A DNA stretch of 64,000 nucleotides from Prolixibacter sp. NT017 (GTDB taxonomy: Bacteria > Bacteroidota > Bacteroidia > Bacteroidales > Prolixibacteraceae), in assembly GCF_009617875.1 (NCBI RefSeq), contig NZ_BLAV01000001.1, forward strand, positions 806,001 to 870,000. Reading direction: 5' to 3'. Below, piece after piece: positions 1-9,565 of the stretch. Below the pieces are notes generated by a model that saw only the letters and a list, made by a program, of their open reading frames with translations, was not told where the DNA came from and searched no databases. The stretch's first letter is position 1. Every line of letters begins with the position of its first letter. The position numbers and the translations under genes are program-made.

Positions 1-1241
1 ACACCCAGTTTTGCAGCGTTTAGCATCGAAAGGTCGAAGTAGGCCAGGTTGGAAATAAAGAGCGACATGGTGAAGCCCAAGCCTCCCAGGATAGCGACTC
101 CAAACATATGCGACCATTTGATATTTTGCGGCAACTCGGCTAATCCAATTTTCACACCGCCCCACGAAAGTAGTGTAATACCCAACGCTTTTCCAACAAA
201 TAGCGCCAGGGCCACACTCAGGCTCAAATAGCCGTACGGTCCCATGTTGCTTCCATCGAGCACAACACCTGCGTTACCGAGTGCAAATACCGGCATAATG
301 AAATAGTTCACCATTTTGTGCATCATGTGTTCGATGCGTTGAGCCGGGCTCTGAACCATCTTTATCTGTCGCTTCAGATTATCGAGTTTATGTATTTCCT
401 GGTCGGGAAGGGTGTATGATGTGGCACAATCGTCGCACATGTTGAATTTGTCGACATGGTCGTTGAATTCATTTGTCATCAGATTCCGGCGAACCGGAAC
501 GGTAAAGGCTACCAATACACCGGCAATGGTGGCATGAATACCCGATTTCAGGAAGAAATACCAGACAACGGTTCCGATAACGACGTAAACCCATGGCTTG
601 CGTACTCTCATCCAGTTGAGGATAAGCAACAGGGAAATCAGTGCCAATGCCTGCATCAGGTATTCCAGTTGGAGGTTCGATGAGTAGAATATGGCTATGA
701 CCATGATAGCTCCAAGGTCGTCGACAATGGCAAGCGCTACCAGGAAAATTTTCAGCGAAAGCGGAACTCGTTTTCCCAGCAGACTCAAAATTCCCAGTGA
801 AAAGGCAATATCGGTTGCCATCGGTATTCCCCAGCCTTGTGCACCGTCTTTTCCTAATGTGAGGGCCGAGAATAACAGTGCGGGTAATATCATGCCTCCT
901 AAGGCTCCCAATGCCGGAAGTGCCGCTTTCCGCATGCTCGACAATTCACCGGCGATCACTTCGCGTTTGATTTCCAGGCCAACTACAAAAAAGAAAATGG
1001 CCATCAAGCCATCGTTAACCCAATGCAGCAGGTGCATCCCAACTTCGAAACTGCCCACTTTCAGGGCAATTTCGGTATGCCACAGGTGTTCGTATGTGTA
1101 GTGAAAGGCTGAGTTGGCCCAAAGTAGCGCAATGATGGTACAGACGATGAGCAAAATACCTCCCGAGGCGTCATTCTCGAGAAATTGGTGAAATCTCCGG
1201 CGTGACGCCTGGATAACTCTTTTAGGAACCATTTCCTGCAT
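1..1241 (-). CDS. nhaA: Na+/H+ antiporter NhaA, C-terminus cut by window edge
   Basis: This is an inner-membrane antiporter that exchanges sodium for protons in pH and sodium homeostasis. The translation shows the NhaA family features: the segment VNDGLMAIFFFVVGLEIKRE, then GWGIPMATDIAFSLGIL, then FLVALAIVDDLGAI, which carries the paired aspartates of the ion-binding site. About 413 codons are present, so only a short C-terminal piece is missing beyond base 1. A family-specific loop containing CDDC sits between the two hydrophobic halves. Two in-frame ATGs (1241 and 1232) are possible starts; the first is used. It is divergent from the ROK gene across a 470-base gap. The identification is firm. 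Confidence 0.95.
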   Translation of the reverse strand, partial: MQEMVPKRVIQASRRRFHQFLENDASGGILLIVCTIIALLWANSAFHYTYEHLWHTEIALKVGSFEVGMHLLHWVNDGLMAIFFFVVGLEIKREVIAGELSSMRKAALPALGALGGMILPALLFSALTLGKDGAQGWGIPMATDIAFSLGILSLLGKRVPLSLKIFLVALAIVDDLGAIMVIAIFYSSNLQLEYLMQALALISLLLILNWMRVRKPWVYVVIGTVVWYFFLKSGIHATIAGVLVAFTVPVRRNLMTNEFNDHVDKFNMCDDCATSYTLPDQEIHKLDNLKRQIKMVQSPAQRIEHMMHKMVNYFIMPVFALGNAGVVLDGSNMGPYGYLSLSVALALFVGKALGITLLSWGGVKIGLAELPQNIKWSHMFGVAILGGLGFTMSLFISNLAYFDLSMLNAAKLG

Positions 1242-1713
1242 AAGGTGAAATTGTCGTCAGGTTAAGAAAATTTTTGACCAAGCGGCCTGAGAAATAACCC
1301 TGCTAAGGTACGAAATTCCCCCTCCCGGGAAAATTTCAGATCAGACTACCTGATACAAGATAACAAAAAATAACCGGTGAAGTTTGACAAAAATATAGCG
1401 GTAGTTGGTAAGTATTGAATCGCTCTATTAGTGTATTTGTATGTAGATAATTAGCAAAGGCTGGTAAAGAGCTTTAGCGATGATTCGTCACAATTGTTCT
1501 GTTTCGTGCAGATGAATTAAGAGAAGTTTGAGATGCGCAAATAATTCAAAATGTTCAGATTCACTAGTACTTGTTTCGGGTATTGTTGTTAATACAAGAA
1601 CTTCTGTGTAAACATGCACAACTCTTAAATCTTTTTAAAAAATTTTAACAATGACTTGACTTAAATGTAAAATTATCTTTAATTAGTACCTGCAAATATT
1701 GGAAACGCGATAA
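1242..1713. other. Intergenic region between divergent nhaA and ROK gene
   Basis: This 472-base AT-rich gap has no plausible gene. It must hold the promoters of both flanking genes. A TTG at 1656 followed 15 bases later by TATCTTTA (1674) resembles a short-spaced Bacteroidota promoter for the ROK gene, but the spacing is below the usual 19-21, so it is only a weak candidate. I see no strong hairpin or repeat. Confidence 0.4.
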
Positions 1714-2949
1714 ATGATTCTGATAAGTAAAGAGGAAAGCCGAAGATTGACAGTGAATGGTATCAAACGCTATCGTCAGCGCATGCAGATACTAAGTTTG
1801 TTGTATGAGCATCGTTCGCTGTCGGCATCTGATTTAAGTAAGGAGGTTCATATCAGCCTGCCTACGACTAAAACATTGCTCGATGAATTAATCGCACTGA
1901 AAGCGGTTGAGACCAGCGGTATTGGCGAGTCGCGCGGAGGGCGGAAACCGGCTCTTTACAGTTTAGTGGCTGAAGCTTTTTATATCGTTGCCGTCGATAT
2001 GGGACGTTATAAAGCTAAAGCTACCGTTTTTAATTGCCACAACGAAGAAGTAACCCCCATCCGGTTTATTGAAACCAATATCGACGATCCCAGGTTGGTC
2101 GATAAACTTCACGAAACAGCAACGGAAATGGTTCGTGATGCGGGTATCTCGGAGGATAAGATTGTGGCAGTGGGCGTTGATATGCCCGGGCTGATAGATT
2201 CGGTGGAAGGAATCAATTATACCATCAAGAATCCCTCTTTACGAAATGTAAAAAAGCGTTTCGGTGCCAAATTTCAAAAGATTGTTTACATCGACAACGA
2301 TGCCCGAATGCAGGCCTTTGGTGAATTTGTTTTCGGGAAAGCGCAAAATACCACGAACTCGGTTGTGCTGAACTGGAGCTGGGGATTGGGACTCGGCATG
2401 ATTCTCAATGGTCAGCTTTATAGCGGTTCGAGAGGATTTGCCGGCGAGTTTAGTCACATCAGGCTGGAGGACGAAGGCGAACTGTGTATTTGCGGCAAAC
2501 GGGGATGTATCGAAACCATGGCATCGGCTCATAAACTACTTAGCCTGGCGAAGAATGGCGTTAAAAATGGTACGATATCACAGCTGACCCGGATCTTCAA
2601 GAATAATCCGGAGGAGATGCAGGCGGAAGATGTGGTTAGTGCCGCCCGTGGAGGAGATGAATTCGCTATATCTATTTTAAATCAAGTAGGCAGTGCTTTA
2701 GGAAAGGGACTTTCCATTCTGATTCAATTGCTTAACCCGGAATTGATTGTCCTGAGTGGTCCTATTTCACAAGCCAACCAATACATAATGACACCAATCC
2801 AACAGTCCTTAAACCAGTATTGTCTGGAAAATATCTGCAGTAACGTACGTCTCGAAATTTCTGAGATTGATGAGCACTCGGGTTTGCTCGGGATAGCTGC
2901 CATGCTTTTCCAAAAGGTTTTTGGTGACGCAATGGATGAACTCAAGTAA
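1714..2949 (+). CDS. ROK-family transcriptional regulator (NagC/XylR type)
   Basis: This is a sugar-responsive DNA-binding regulator of 411 residues, the usual length for ROK repressors. Residues about 17-75 form a winged helix-turn-helix (QRMQILSLLYEHRSLSASDL and following). The rest is the ROK sugar-binding fold, with GFAGEFSH near residue 241 and the zinc motif CICGKRGC near 259-266, followed by IETMAS. The kinase-type aspartate in DNDARMQAFGE is retained, so residual sugar-kinase activity cannot be excluded. It lies 103 bases upstream of the SusC/SusD pair on the same strand, so local control of that uptake system by a sugar ligand is the natural inference. The ligand is not evident. Confidence 0.9.
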   Translation: MILISKEESRRLTVNGIKRYRQRMQILSLLYEHRSLSASDLSKEVHISLPTTKTLLDELIALKAVETSGIGESRGGRKPALYSLVAEAFYIVAVDMGRYKAKATVFNCHNEEVTPIRFIETNIDDPRLVDKLHETATEMVRDAGISEDKIVAVGVDMPGLIDSVEGINYTIKNPSLRNVKKRFGAKFQKIVYIDNDARMQAFGEFVFGKAQNTTNSVVLNWSWGLGLGMILNGQLYSGSRGFAGEFSHIRLEDEGELCICGKRGCIETMASAHKLLSLAKNGVKNGTISQLTRIFKNNPEEMQAEDVVSAARGGDEFAISILNQVGSALGKGLSILIQLLNPELIVLSGPISQANQYIMTPIQQSLNQYCLENICSNVRLEISEIDEHSGLLGIAAMLFQKVFGDAMDELK

Positions 2950-2974
2950 ATAAGCAATATAGCAGTCCTGTCAT

Positions 2975-3004
2975 TTGCTATTGCAAAGCTGTTATTTGTA
3001 TTTG
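2975..3004 (+). promoter_or_regulatory. Probable promoter of the susC/susD pair
   Basis: TTG at 2975-2977 is followed after exactly 19 bases by TGTATTTG (2997-3004), which matches seven of eight positions of the Bacteroidota -7 element TAnnTTTG. It would start transcription near 3011, about 40 bases before the susC ATG. It lies in the short gap after the ROK gene, so the receptor genes can be expressed independently of the regulator. Confidence 0.55.
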
Positions 3005-3052
3005 TTATATGTTTAATAGTATGGTTTTCTAACCACAAAACACCCAAACTCT

Positions 3053-6000
3053 ATGCGAAAGATTGTTTTGGCTTTTGGTGTGTGCCTTGCACTCATTAGT
3101 AGTGCATATGCCCAGCACACGGTTACAGGAACAGTTGTTTCCGAGTCCGACGGTCAACCCATACCCGGGTTAACGGTCGTTGAGAAAGGAGTAAACAACG
3201 GTACCATTACGGATGCCGATGGTAATTACTCCATTACTGTACAATCGGGAGATGCTACTTTGGTGTTTTCATTTGTTAGTATGGAAACCCAGGAAATTCC
3301 CGTGAATGGTCGTTCGACCATTGATGTTACAATGAAATCCAAGGATGTGGCAGTTGATGAAGTTGTTGTCACAGCGCTTGGTGTTACCCGCGAAAAGAAA
3401 TCGCTGGGGTATGCAGTTAGCGAAGTCAAAGGTGACGAAGTGTCGACCGTGAAGGATGCTAACCCGATAAACTCACTGTCAGGTCGTGTAGCCGGTGTAA
3501 CCATTACACAAGGCTCCTTCGGACCGGGTAGTAGTTCCCGGGTGATCATTCGTGGTAACAACTCGCTAACCGGTAATAACCAGCCGCTTTATGTGGTTGA
3601 TGGTGTGCCGATGGATAACTCAGGTTTCGGTTCGGCTAACGAAGCGAACACCGGAGAATATTCCAAATCGGACTATGGTAGTGGTATCGGTGACATCAAC
3701 CCCGATGACATTGCTTCGATTTCGGTGTTGAAAGGTCCTAACGCCGCCGCACTTTATGGTTCGCGTGCAGCTAATGGCGTTATCATGATTACCACCAAGA
3801 AAGGATCTTCCCGGAAAGGTATTGGCGTAAGTATTACATCAAACACCACTTTCGAGAACCCGATGTTGCTTCCTGATTATCAGAATCAGTATGGGCAGGG
3901 AACACAGGGAGCGATTCCTTCTACTGTCGATCTGTTGAAGCAGAGTGGTGGTTCATGGGGACCCAGAATGGATGGTTCCAGCCAATTGTATTATACCGGC
4001 GAGAATCGTCCGTATAGTCCGCAGCCTGACAATGTGAAGAATTTCTTCGATACCGGTTTTACGACCATCAACACCTTGGCTTTGGATGGAGGAAATGATA
4101 AAATTAATATGCGTTTCTCTTATACTAATTCGCAGATTAATTCCATCATTCCCAACTCAAAAATTGAGAGGAATAACTTCAACCTCAGGGCTTTTGCTAA
4201 ACTAACTGATAAGCTGACGGTAGATGCGAAAGCCACTTATTTCAAGCAGTATGGTAAGAACCGTCCGAATCTGGGGACGGAAGGTATCATGGCTTATCTC
4301 GTTAATATTCCCAGAAACGTTGACATTAACGACCTGAAGAATTATCAGGATCCGGTAACCCTGAGTTCGATTGGCCCAACTTCGTTGAATTCGAACCCGT
4401 ACTGGATGGTTTATCACGATCAGAATAAAGACTGGAAAGATCGTTTCCAGGGATTTGTCAAGATTCAGTATGCGTTCACCGATTGGCTTTCTGCCTACGT
4501 TCGCGTGGGTACCGATATGACGATGATGGATATCGAGCGGGTGAACCAGTACGGACATTGGTTCTATTCAACTGGTCAGTTCAGTTATAATGAAAGCCAG
4601 ACTCAGGAAACCAATGCTGATTTCCTCTTTACGGCAAACAAGGATTTGACGGAAAAAATCAATTTGAATGCTTCGTTCGGTGGAAACGCAATGCACCACA
4701 CTTATCGTGGCCATAGCGTTAGCGGTTCTCAGTTCCGTATTCCCAGTGGACCTCCATTGTTGAGCGCCAATGTTGTGAATCCTGGTTTCACTCCATTACA
4801 AGAGAAGAAAATCAATTCACTATATGGAACTGTTAGTCTGTCGTATGATCGTTGGTTCTATCTTGACGGATCGGCCCGTAATGACTGGTCTTCTACACTT
4901 CCTGAATCGAACTGGTCATATTTCTATCCTTCGATTAGTGCTTCGATCCTGTTTAATGATCTGCTGAAGCTGGATAATTCAGCGATGACCTACTCCAAAC
5001 TGCGTGTCAGTTGGGCACAGGTAGGTAACGATACCGATCCTTACCAGTTGTACGATACCTATTCACTGGCAGGTGTAAACGATTCTTATTTGGGTGAAAC
5101 GACTATGTCACGAAGTTCGACCAAATTTAACCCGAATCTGAAACCGGAACAGGTAACTTCTCTTGAGTTCGGGGGTGAATTTAGGTTCTTCGATAATCGT
5201 TTGCATCTCGATATGTCATATTATGATATTAAATCGAAGAATTTGATCATGCGTGTGCCGATTTCTGCTTCTACTGGTTACAGCACTTTGCTTGAGAATG
5301 TCGGAGAGATCGAAAATAAAGGTTTTGAAGCGATGCTGGGGGCAACACCGGTACGCACGCAAAATCTCACCTGGGATGTTTCGGTGAACTTTGCTACCAA
5401 TAAGAACAAACTGGTTTCATTGATTGCCGGCACTGATAACTATGTGTTCTCTACTACCAATAGTGGAAACATTATCGTTCAAGGAACTGTAGGCGGTGGA
5501 TTTGGTGATATTTATGGTACAACCTGGGCCAGAACAGATGATGGTCGTATTGAAGTAAATGCTGACGGTTTACCAAAGTCGAGTAGCGACAAGGTTTACC
5601 TGGGTAACTATCAGCCCGACTGGACCGGTGGTTTGAGTAATACCCTGACGTATAAAAGCTTCCGGTTGAGTGCATTGGTTGATGCACGTTTCGGTGGTAA
5701 AGTATTCTCTGGTGCAGATGCCGGAATGGATGGCGCCGGTACCAGTAAGCGTACTTTGCAATATCGTGACGGCGGTGTAGTTGTCGACGGAGTTCTGAAT
5801 ACTGGTACCGTTGATAACCCGGTTTGGGAAACCAATACCAAGCAAATTACTGCACAACAATATTGGGGTGCCGTTAGTGGTATCGCTTCAGAATATGTTT
5901 ACGATCAGACCAATGTGCGTTTGCGTGAGCTTTCGCTGGTATGGAATCTGCCAAGTAGTTGGTTGAGCAGTACCGTGGTAAAAAGTGCTTCCCTTGGCGT

Positions 6001-6151
6001 TGTGGGTCGGAACCTCTTCTTCATTTATAAGAAAGTGGACAACTTCGATCCGGAATCAGCTTATAGTACTTCTTCTTTCTCTCAGGGGATTGTGTACTAT
6101 CCCTTGCCTACGACCCGGAGTCTCGGTTTCAACCTGAATGTGAAGTTCTAA
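3053..6151 (+). CDS. SusC/RagA-family TonB-dependent outer-membrane receptor
   Basis: This 1032-residue outer-membrane transporter would import an oligosaccharide or similar nutrient, driven by TonB. A signal peptide (residues 1-20, ending AYAQ) is followed by a carboxypeptidase-regulatory-like domain (about 22-100: VTGTVVSESDGQPIPGLTVV), the SusC signature region, a plug domain (about 105-250, with PLYVVDGVPMDN and GPNAAALYGSRAANGVI) and a beta-barrel ending in the typical GFNLNVKF. It is followed 19 bases later by its SusD partner. No glycoside hydrolase, sulfatase or peptidase gene is attached, so the substrate cannot be predicted; the ROK gene upstream suggests a carbohydrate. Family assignment is firm. 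Confidence 0.96.
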   Translation: MRKIVLAFGVCLALISSAYAQHTVTGTVVSESDGQPIPGLTVVEKGVNNGTITDADGNYSITVQSGDATLVFSFVSMETQEIPVNGRSTIDVTMKSKDVAVDEVVVTALGVTREKKSLGYAVSEVKGDEVSTVKDANPINSLSGRVAGVTITQGSFGPGSSSRVIIRGNNSLTGNNQPLYVVDGVPMDNSGFGSANEANTGEYSKSDYGSGIGDINPDDIASISVLKGPNAAALYGSRAANGVIMITTKKGSSRKGIGVSITSNTTFENPMLLPDYQNQYGQGTQGAIPSTVDLLKQSGGSWGPRMDGSSQLYYTGENRPYSPQPDNVKNFFDTGFTTINTLALDGGNDKINMRFSYTNSQINSIIPNSKIERNNFNLRAFAKLTDKLTVDAKATYFKQYGKNRPNLGTEGIMAYLVNIPRNVDINDLKNYQDPVTLSSIGPTSLNSNPYWMVYHDQNKDWKDRFQGFVKIQYAFTDWLSAYVRVGTDMTMMDIERVNQYGHWFYSTGQFSYNESQTQETNADFLFTANKDLTEKINLNASFGGNAMHHTYRGHSVSGSQFRIPSGPPLLSANVVNPGFTPLQEKKINSLYGTVSLSYDRWFYLDGSARNDWSSTLPESNWSYFYPSISASILFNDLLKLDNSAMTYSKLRVSWAQVGNDTDPYQLYDTYSLAGVNDSYLGETTMSRSSTKFNPNLKPEQVTSLEFGGEFRFFDNRLHLDMSYYDIKSKNLIMRVPISASTGYSTLLENVGEIENKGFEAMLGATPVRTQNLTWDVSVNFATNKNKLVSLIAGTDNYVFSTTNSGNIIVQGTVGGGFGDIYGTTWARTDDGRIEVNADGLPKSSSDKVYLGNYQPDWTGGLSNTLTYKSFRLSALVDARFGGKVFSGADAGMDGAGTSKRTLQYRDGGVVVDGVLNTGTVDNPVWETNTKQITAQQYWGAVSGIASEYVYDQTNVRLRELSLVWNLPSSWLSSTVVKSASLGVVGRNLFFIYKKVDNFDPESAYSTSSFSQGIVYYPLPTTRSLGFNLNVKF

Positions 6152-6170
6152 TCGTTAATGACTGAATATT

Positions 6171-7856
6171 ATGAAATTAAATAAATTCCTACTAGCAATT
6201 GTTGCTGTATTGGGGTTGACTTACTGTACATCCGATTTTGTGGATATCAACAAAAACCCCAATGCAATACTCGGAGACCAGATCTCTGCCAAGTACTTCA
6301 TTACCCGTACGCAGGTTGATCTCTTTGCTCCGAATCGATATCCCTACTGGCGGGCACAGTTGATTCATGCCGACCGCTATGCCGGTATGTTCTGTTTTGG
6401 ATTTTCCGGTTCCTGGTGGTCCGACGGATTAGGTTATACCTATAGTGCCGGTTACACCGATGCCGCATGGGATTATTATGAGGGATACAATAGTACCATC
6501 AATACATTCCTGCAGCTGACGCAGCCGGGAGGTGATTTGGAAAACCCATTGACCTATGCTACCGCTCTTATCATGAAGAGTATGTATTATCAGAAATTCA
6601 CGGATACTTTTGGTGAAGTTCCGTATTCTGAAAGTGGAAACCTGGACATCCTTCAGCCGAAATTTGATACACAGGCTGAAATTTACCAGGGGATTATTAA
6701 TGACCTGGATGAAGCTATGAGCCTGATTGGTGATGCCACCAAAACCGGTGATGGACAGCTGGATTTAGGCTCCAATGACCTGTTCTATAACGGTGATTTG
6801 CAGAAATGGAAGAAACTGGCCAATACGCTGAAGCTGAAAGTGGCGTTGCGCGCGAAGGGTGCTTCAGGTGCGTCGTTTGTCGATCAGGCTATCAACGAGG
6901 CTCTCTCTGCTCCGCTGTTGTCTGATGAGTCCGACAATGCGTTATTGCCGAAAGATAACGTTATCAGTCAGTGGAACAGTTCCTGCTATGGTGACGTATG
7001 GTACAACTTCGGTACCGGTTCAGACTGGACCGTTAGTCAGCCGCTGATTGATTTGCTGCAGAAGAATGGTGACCCACGTTTGTCTAAATATGCTCAGCCA
7101 GCTGCTGGTGGTGATACGCTTACTATCCCTCACCCGGATTCGGATAATGATGCTATGTATCAGAAGCGCAAAGATTTCATCCTCAGTGCGCTGGATGATG
7201 CAGGTGCTACCTATACCGAATGGACCAATGGAAATGGCGAAACCGTTATTTCCCTGGAAAAGGATAAGTATTATATTGGCCAACCGGTTCGTTTGAATGG
7301 TTTTACCTATGATTATGCCCTTTACCAATTCTTCAGTACGCCGGCTCAATACGTCATTCAGGCGAAGAACGAAGGGAAACCTATCGCTCCGGAAATCGTG
7401 CTGACGACAGCTGAATCGTATTTCATGCAGGCACAGGCGGCACTGGATGGATATGGTTCCGGGGATGCTAACACGCTTTATCGTGAAGGTTTGACTCAGG
7501 CGATGCTGGTTTGGGGTGTCGATCAAACTGATATTGATACTTTTCTTGCCAACTCACCAATGGCCAACTTAACGGGCACCGGAGACATGCAAAAAGTTGC
7601 TGAACAGCGTTGGTTGGCTAACTATACCGAAGGTTTCGAAGCCTGGGCAGTGGTCCGTAAGCTGGGATATCCCGCATCACTTGCAGCAGGTGTGGATGAT
7701 CCGGATATTTTTGCCATGGGAGACTTGAACGGAGCATATCCGCAGCGTATGCGCTATGGTTCAAGCCCGTACAGTACGAACAACGACAATCTGCAAGCGG
7801 CCATTGGTCGCCAGGGTGCCGATGTACAAGCCACGAAGTTGTGGTGGGCGAAATAA
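6171..7856 (+). CDS. SusD/RagB-family surface lipoprotein (SusD-like_2 type)
   Basis: This 561-residue lipoprotein would sit on the cell surface as the substrate-binding lid over the SusC barrel. The signal peptide ends in a lipobox with Cys19 (LTYC), followed by FVDINKNPNAI, a motif seen at the start of many SusD-like_2 proteins. The middle part has TPR-like helical segments (for example QKWKKLANTLKLKVALRA) and the C-terminal part has the usual conserved NYTEGFEAWAVVRKLGYP and YPQRMRYG region. It is transcriptionally coupled to susC (19-base gap), and two hairpins follow the stop codon. Confidence 0.95.
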   Translation: MKLNKFLLAIVAVLGLTYCTSDFVDINKNPNAILGDQISAKYFITRTQVDLFAPNRYPYWRAQLIHADRYAGMFCFGFSGSWWSDGLGYTYSAGYTDAAWDYYEGYNSTINTFLQLTQPGGDLENPLTYATALIMKSMYYQKFTDTFGEVPYSESGNLDILQPKFDTQAEIYQGIINDLDEAMSLIGDATKTGDGQLDLGSNDLFYNGDLQKWKKLANTLKLKVALRAKGASGASFVDQAINEALSAPLLSDESDNALLPKDNVISQWNSSCYGDVWYNFGTGSDWTVSQPLIDLLQKNGDPRLSKYAQPAAGGDTLTIPHPDSDNDAMYQKRKDFILSALDDAGATYTEWTNGNGETVISLEKDKYYIGQPVRLNGFTYDYALYQFFSTPAQYVIQAKNEGKPIAPEIVLTTAESYFMQAQAALDGYGSGDANTLYREGLTQAMLVWGVDQTDIDTFLANSPMANLTGTGDMQKVAEQRWLANYTEGFEAWAVVRKLGYPASLAAGVDDPDIFAMGDLNGAYPQRMRYGSSPYSTNNDNLQAAIGRQGADVQATKLWWAK

Positions 7857-7907
7857 ACCTAACTTGACCTTTCACTCAGTATCTCAGATACTAGTAGTTT
7901 AGATTGC

Positions 7908-7974
7908 CGGGGGAGCTTCGGCTCCCTCGCTTTAACCATATTAAAAGCGGGACCTTCGGGCCCCGCTTTTTTGG
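7908..7974. terminator. Double hairpin terminator between convergent genes
   Basis: Two stem-loops follow susD. The first (7908-7929) is a GC-rich stem closed by a TTCG tetraloop. The second has a perfect 9-bp stem (7943-7951 with 7962-7970), also with a TTCG loop after an A-C mismatch. The A-run before it and T-run after it let it terminate transcription from both strands, which fits the convergent susD and DUF4251 genes. Confidence 0.9.
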
Positions 7975-7996
7975 TTGTATCGATATCTTTTTTGTA

Positions 7997-8575
7997 TTAG
8001 AAGTCCATTCCGCTTCGGTAGGTGGTTGATTGGTCGAGCGGAACTAATTGACCGGCAAACCGGAGTCGGGCGCTGGTTGTAGCAGCGCTTACTTCCGCAT
8101 CGGCAAAGTTGTTCCCTTTGCTCAGTCTTACGGTTATATCGGCTGTCAAAGCGTTACCGATAACCGACATCTGATAAGTGATGTTTCCGTTCTTATCTTC
8201 TGTCATTTTAATCTGAGTTGGTTTTCCTTTTAGTGTTATTCCACCCAGTCCGTTGGGGCCTGTGTAACCGTTAAATGCCAGCTGCATGTAAGCCGTGTTA
8301 TTCTCCAGCGAAACGAAGTTGGTTTGATCGCTAACATTGATCAAACGACCCCATTTGGTGTAAAGACGATTGGCCTCCAGTACCCAGTCGCCGTTTTCGA
8401 GCGCCTGTTTGGCTTGTTCGAATTGAGCCATATCAGCTGCTGTCCGTTGTTTTTTCTTCATTGCTCTTTTCTCCTGGCGCGTCATCATCGGGTCGGAGTT
8501 TTGTGCATATACCTGTGTGATGGTACCTAGTCCAAGCAGGACTCCCATCAGCATAATGAGTAATTTTGTTTTCAT
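7997..8575 (-). CDS. DUF4251 exported protein, copy 1
   Basis: This is a 192-residue exported protein of unknown function. A signal peptide (MKTKLLIMLMGVLLGLG through VYAQ) is followed by a basic stretch rich in K and R, then the DUF4251 domain (about 60-190), recognisable by NFVSLENNTAYMQLAF, GPNGLGGITLKGKPTQIKM and the near-terminal RLRFAGQLVP. A paralogue with the same order of motifs lies at 8975-9565 on the same strand. The family is largely confined to Bacteroidota and has no established biochemical role that I know of. The start ATG is shared in context with the paralogue (CATGACGTTAA on the plus strand). Confidence 0.88.
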   Translation of the reverse strand: MKTKLLIMLMGVLLGLGTITQVYAQNSDPMMTRQEKRAMKKKQRTAADMAQFEQAKQALENGDWVLEANRLYTKWGRLINVSDQTNFVSLENNTAYMQLAFNGYTGPNGLGGITLKGKPTQIKMTEDKNGNITYQMSVIGNALTADITVRLSKGNNFADAEVSAATTSARLRFAGQLVPLDQSTTYRSGMDF

Positions 8576-8974
8576 GACGTTAAATTTTTATGTTATATAA
8601 TTCGTTTGTTCTTTTTCGTTTTGTCACATTCATATTTACTATCGCAAAACCCAGACCACGATTTGTTTCTTCTTTTTAGAAAGAATCGTAAAATCTCGAA
8701 ATGCAACATTTGTTTGACCAGTGTTTTCAGGGATCTTTGCCTGTTGGTGTTCCGGACATGTTGTGTATATGGTTAATAATTTTTAACCATCGGGTTTATC
8801 CGATTAGCACTTTTTATTAATTACTGCCCGAAGAAATGTCGGATTTTGTGGGGTGTTTTTGAGATGAAGGTTAGTCTTGGGAGCTTTAATGATTTTAGGT
8901 TGGGAGTATATCAGGTTTTGCAAAATAAAAGCGGGGTTACTGGCCTCGCTTTCATTCGTGTTGTGTTTTAAATA
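8576..8974 (-). promoter_or_regulatory. Upstream region of DUF4251 copy 1 with shared element
   Basis: This 399-base gap has no gene. On the plus strand, CAAAACCCAGACCACGA (8645-8661) matches CAAAACTTAAACCACGA upstream of the paralogue (9641-9657), at a similar distance from the start codon. Beside it is an inverted repeat, ACGATT (8659-8664) with AATCGT (8684-8689). Conservation between the two copies suggests a common promoter/operator rather than random sequence. I could not assign a regulator. Confidence 0.5.
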
Positions 8975-9565
8975 TTAGAAATCCATTCCACTTCGGTAAA
9001 CGGATGAATCGCTTGCGGGTACCAGTTGTCCGGCAAATTGCAAGCGTGCGCCGCTGGTTATCGCGTTCACTTCGGCACTGGCGTAATTGTCCCCATTTCC
9101 TAAACGAACAATAATGTCGGCGGTCAATGCATTGCCAATTACGGACATTTGGTAGTATACGTTGCCATTTTTATCGGTACTCATTTTGATTTGGGTAGGC
9201 TTGCCTTTTAGTGTGATTCCTCCCATTCCGTTGGGGCCATTGTGTCCGGCAAAAGCCAATTGCATATAAGCTGTACCATTTTGCAACTCGACAAAATTGG
9301 TGTTGCTGTCAACCGGTATGGTATTTCCCCATTTGGTGATGAGCCGGTTGGCTTCCAGAACCCAATTACCGTCTTTTAGGGCAGCTTTAGCGTTTTGGAA
9401 CATAAATTGGTCGGCGGCCATTCTTTCTTTCTTCCGTAGTTCTCTTTTTGCTTTTCGCGACAGGTTCTTTTCAACGTTTGTATGCGTGTCCTGTGCATAG
9501 CTTCGTGTCATGACTCCAAATCCGAGCATGATACTCATCATCATAATAATTGCTTTTGTTTTCAT
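8975..9565 (-). CDS. DUF4251 exported protein, copy 2
   Basis: This 196-residue paralogue of the gene at 7997-8575 has the same layout: signal peptide (MKTKAIIMMMSIMLGFG), basic linker with several K/R pairs, and a DUF4251 domain with GPNGMGGITLKGKPTQIKM, YQMSVIGNALTADI and RLQFAGQLVP near the end. The two proteins are strongly similar throughout, so this is a tandem duplication, old enough for clear divergence. Both end in YRSGMDF. The genes are 399 bases apart and each has its own upstream element, so they are probably separately transcribed but co-regulated. Confidence 0.88.
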   Translation of the reverse strand: MKTKAIIMMMSIMLGFGVMTRSYAQDTHTNVEKNLSRKAKRELRKKERMAADQFMFQNAKAALKDGNWVLEANRLITKWGNTIPVDSNTNFVELQNGTAYMQLAFAGHNGPNGMGGITLKGKPTQIKMSTDKNGNVYYQMSVIGNALTADIIVRLGNGDNYASAEVNAITSGARLQFAGQLVPASDSSVYRSGMDF

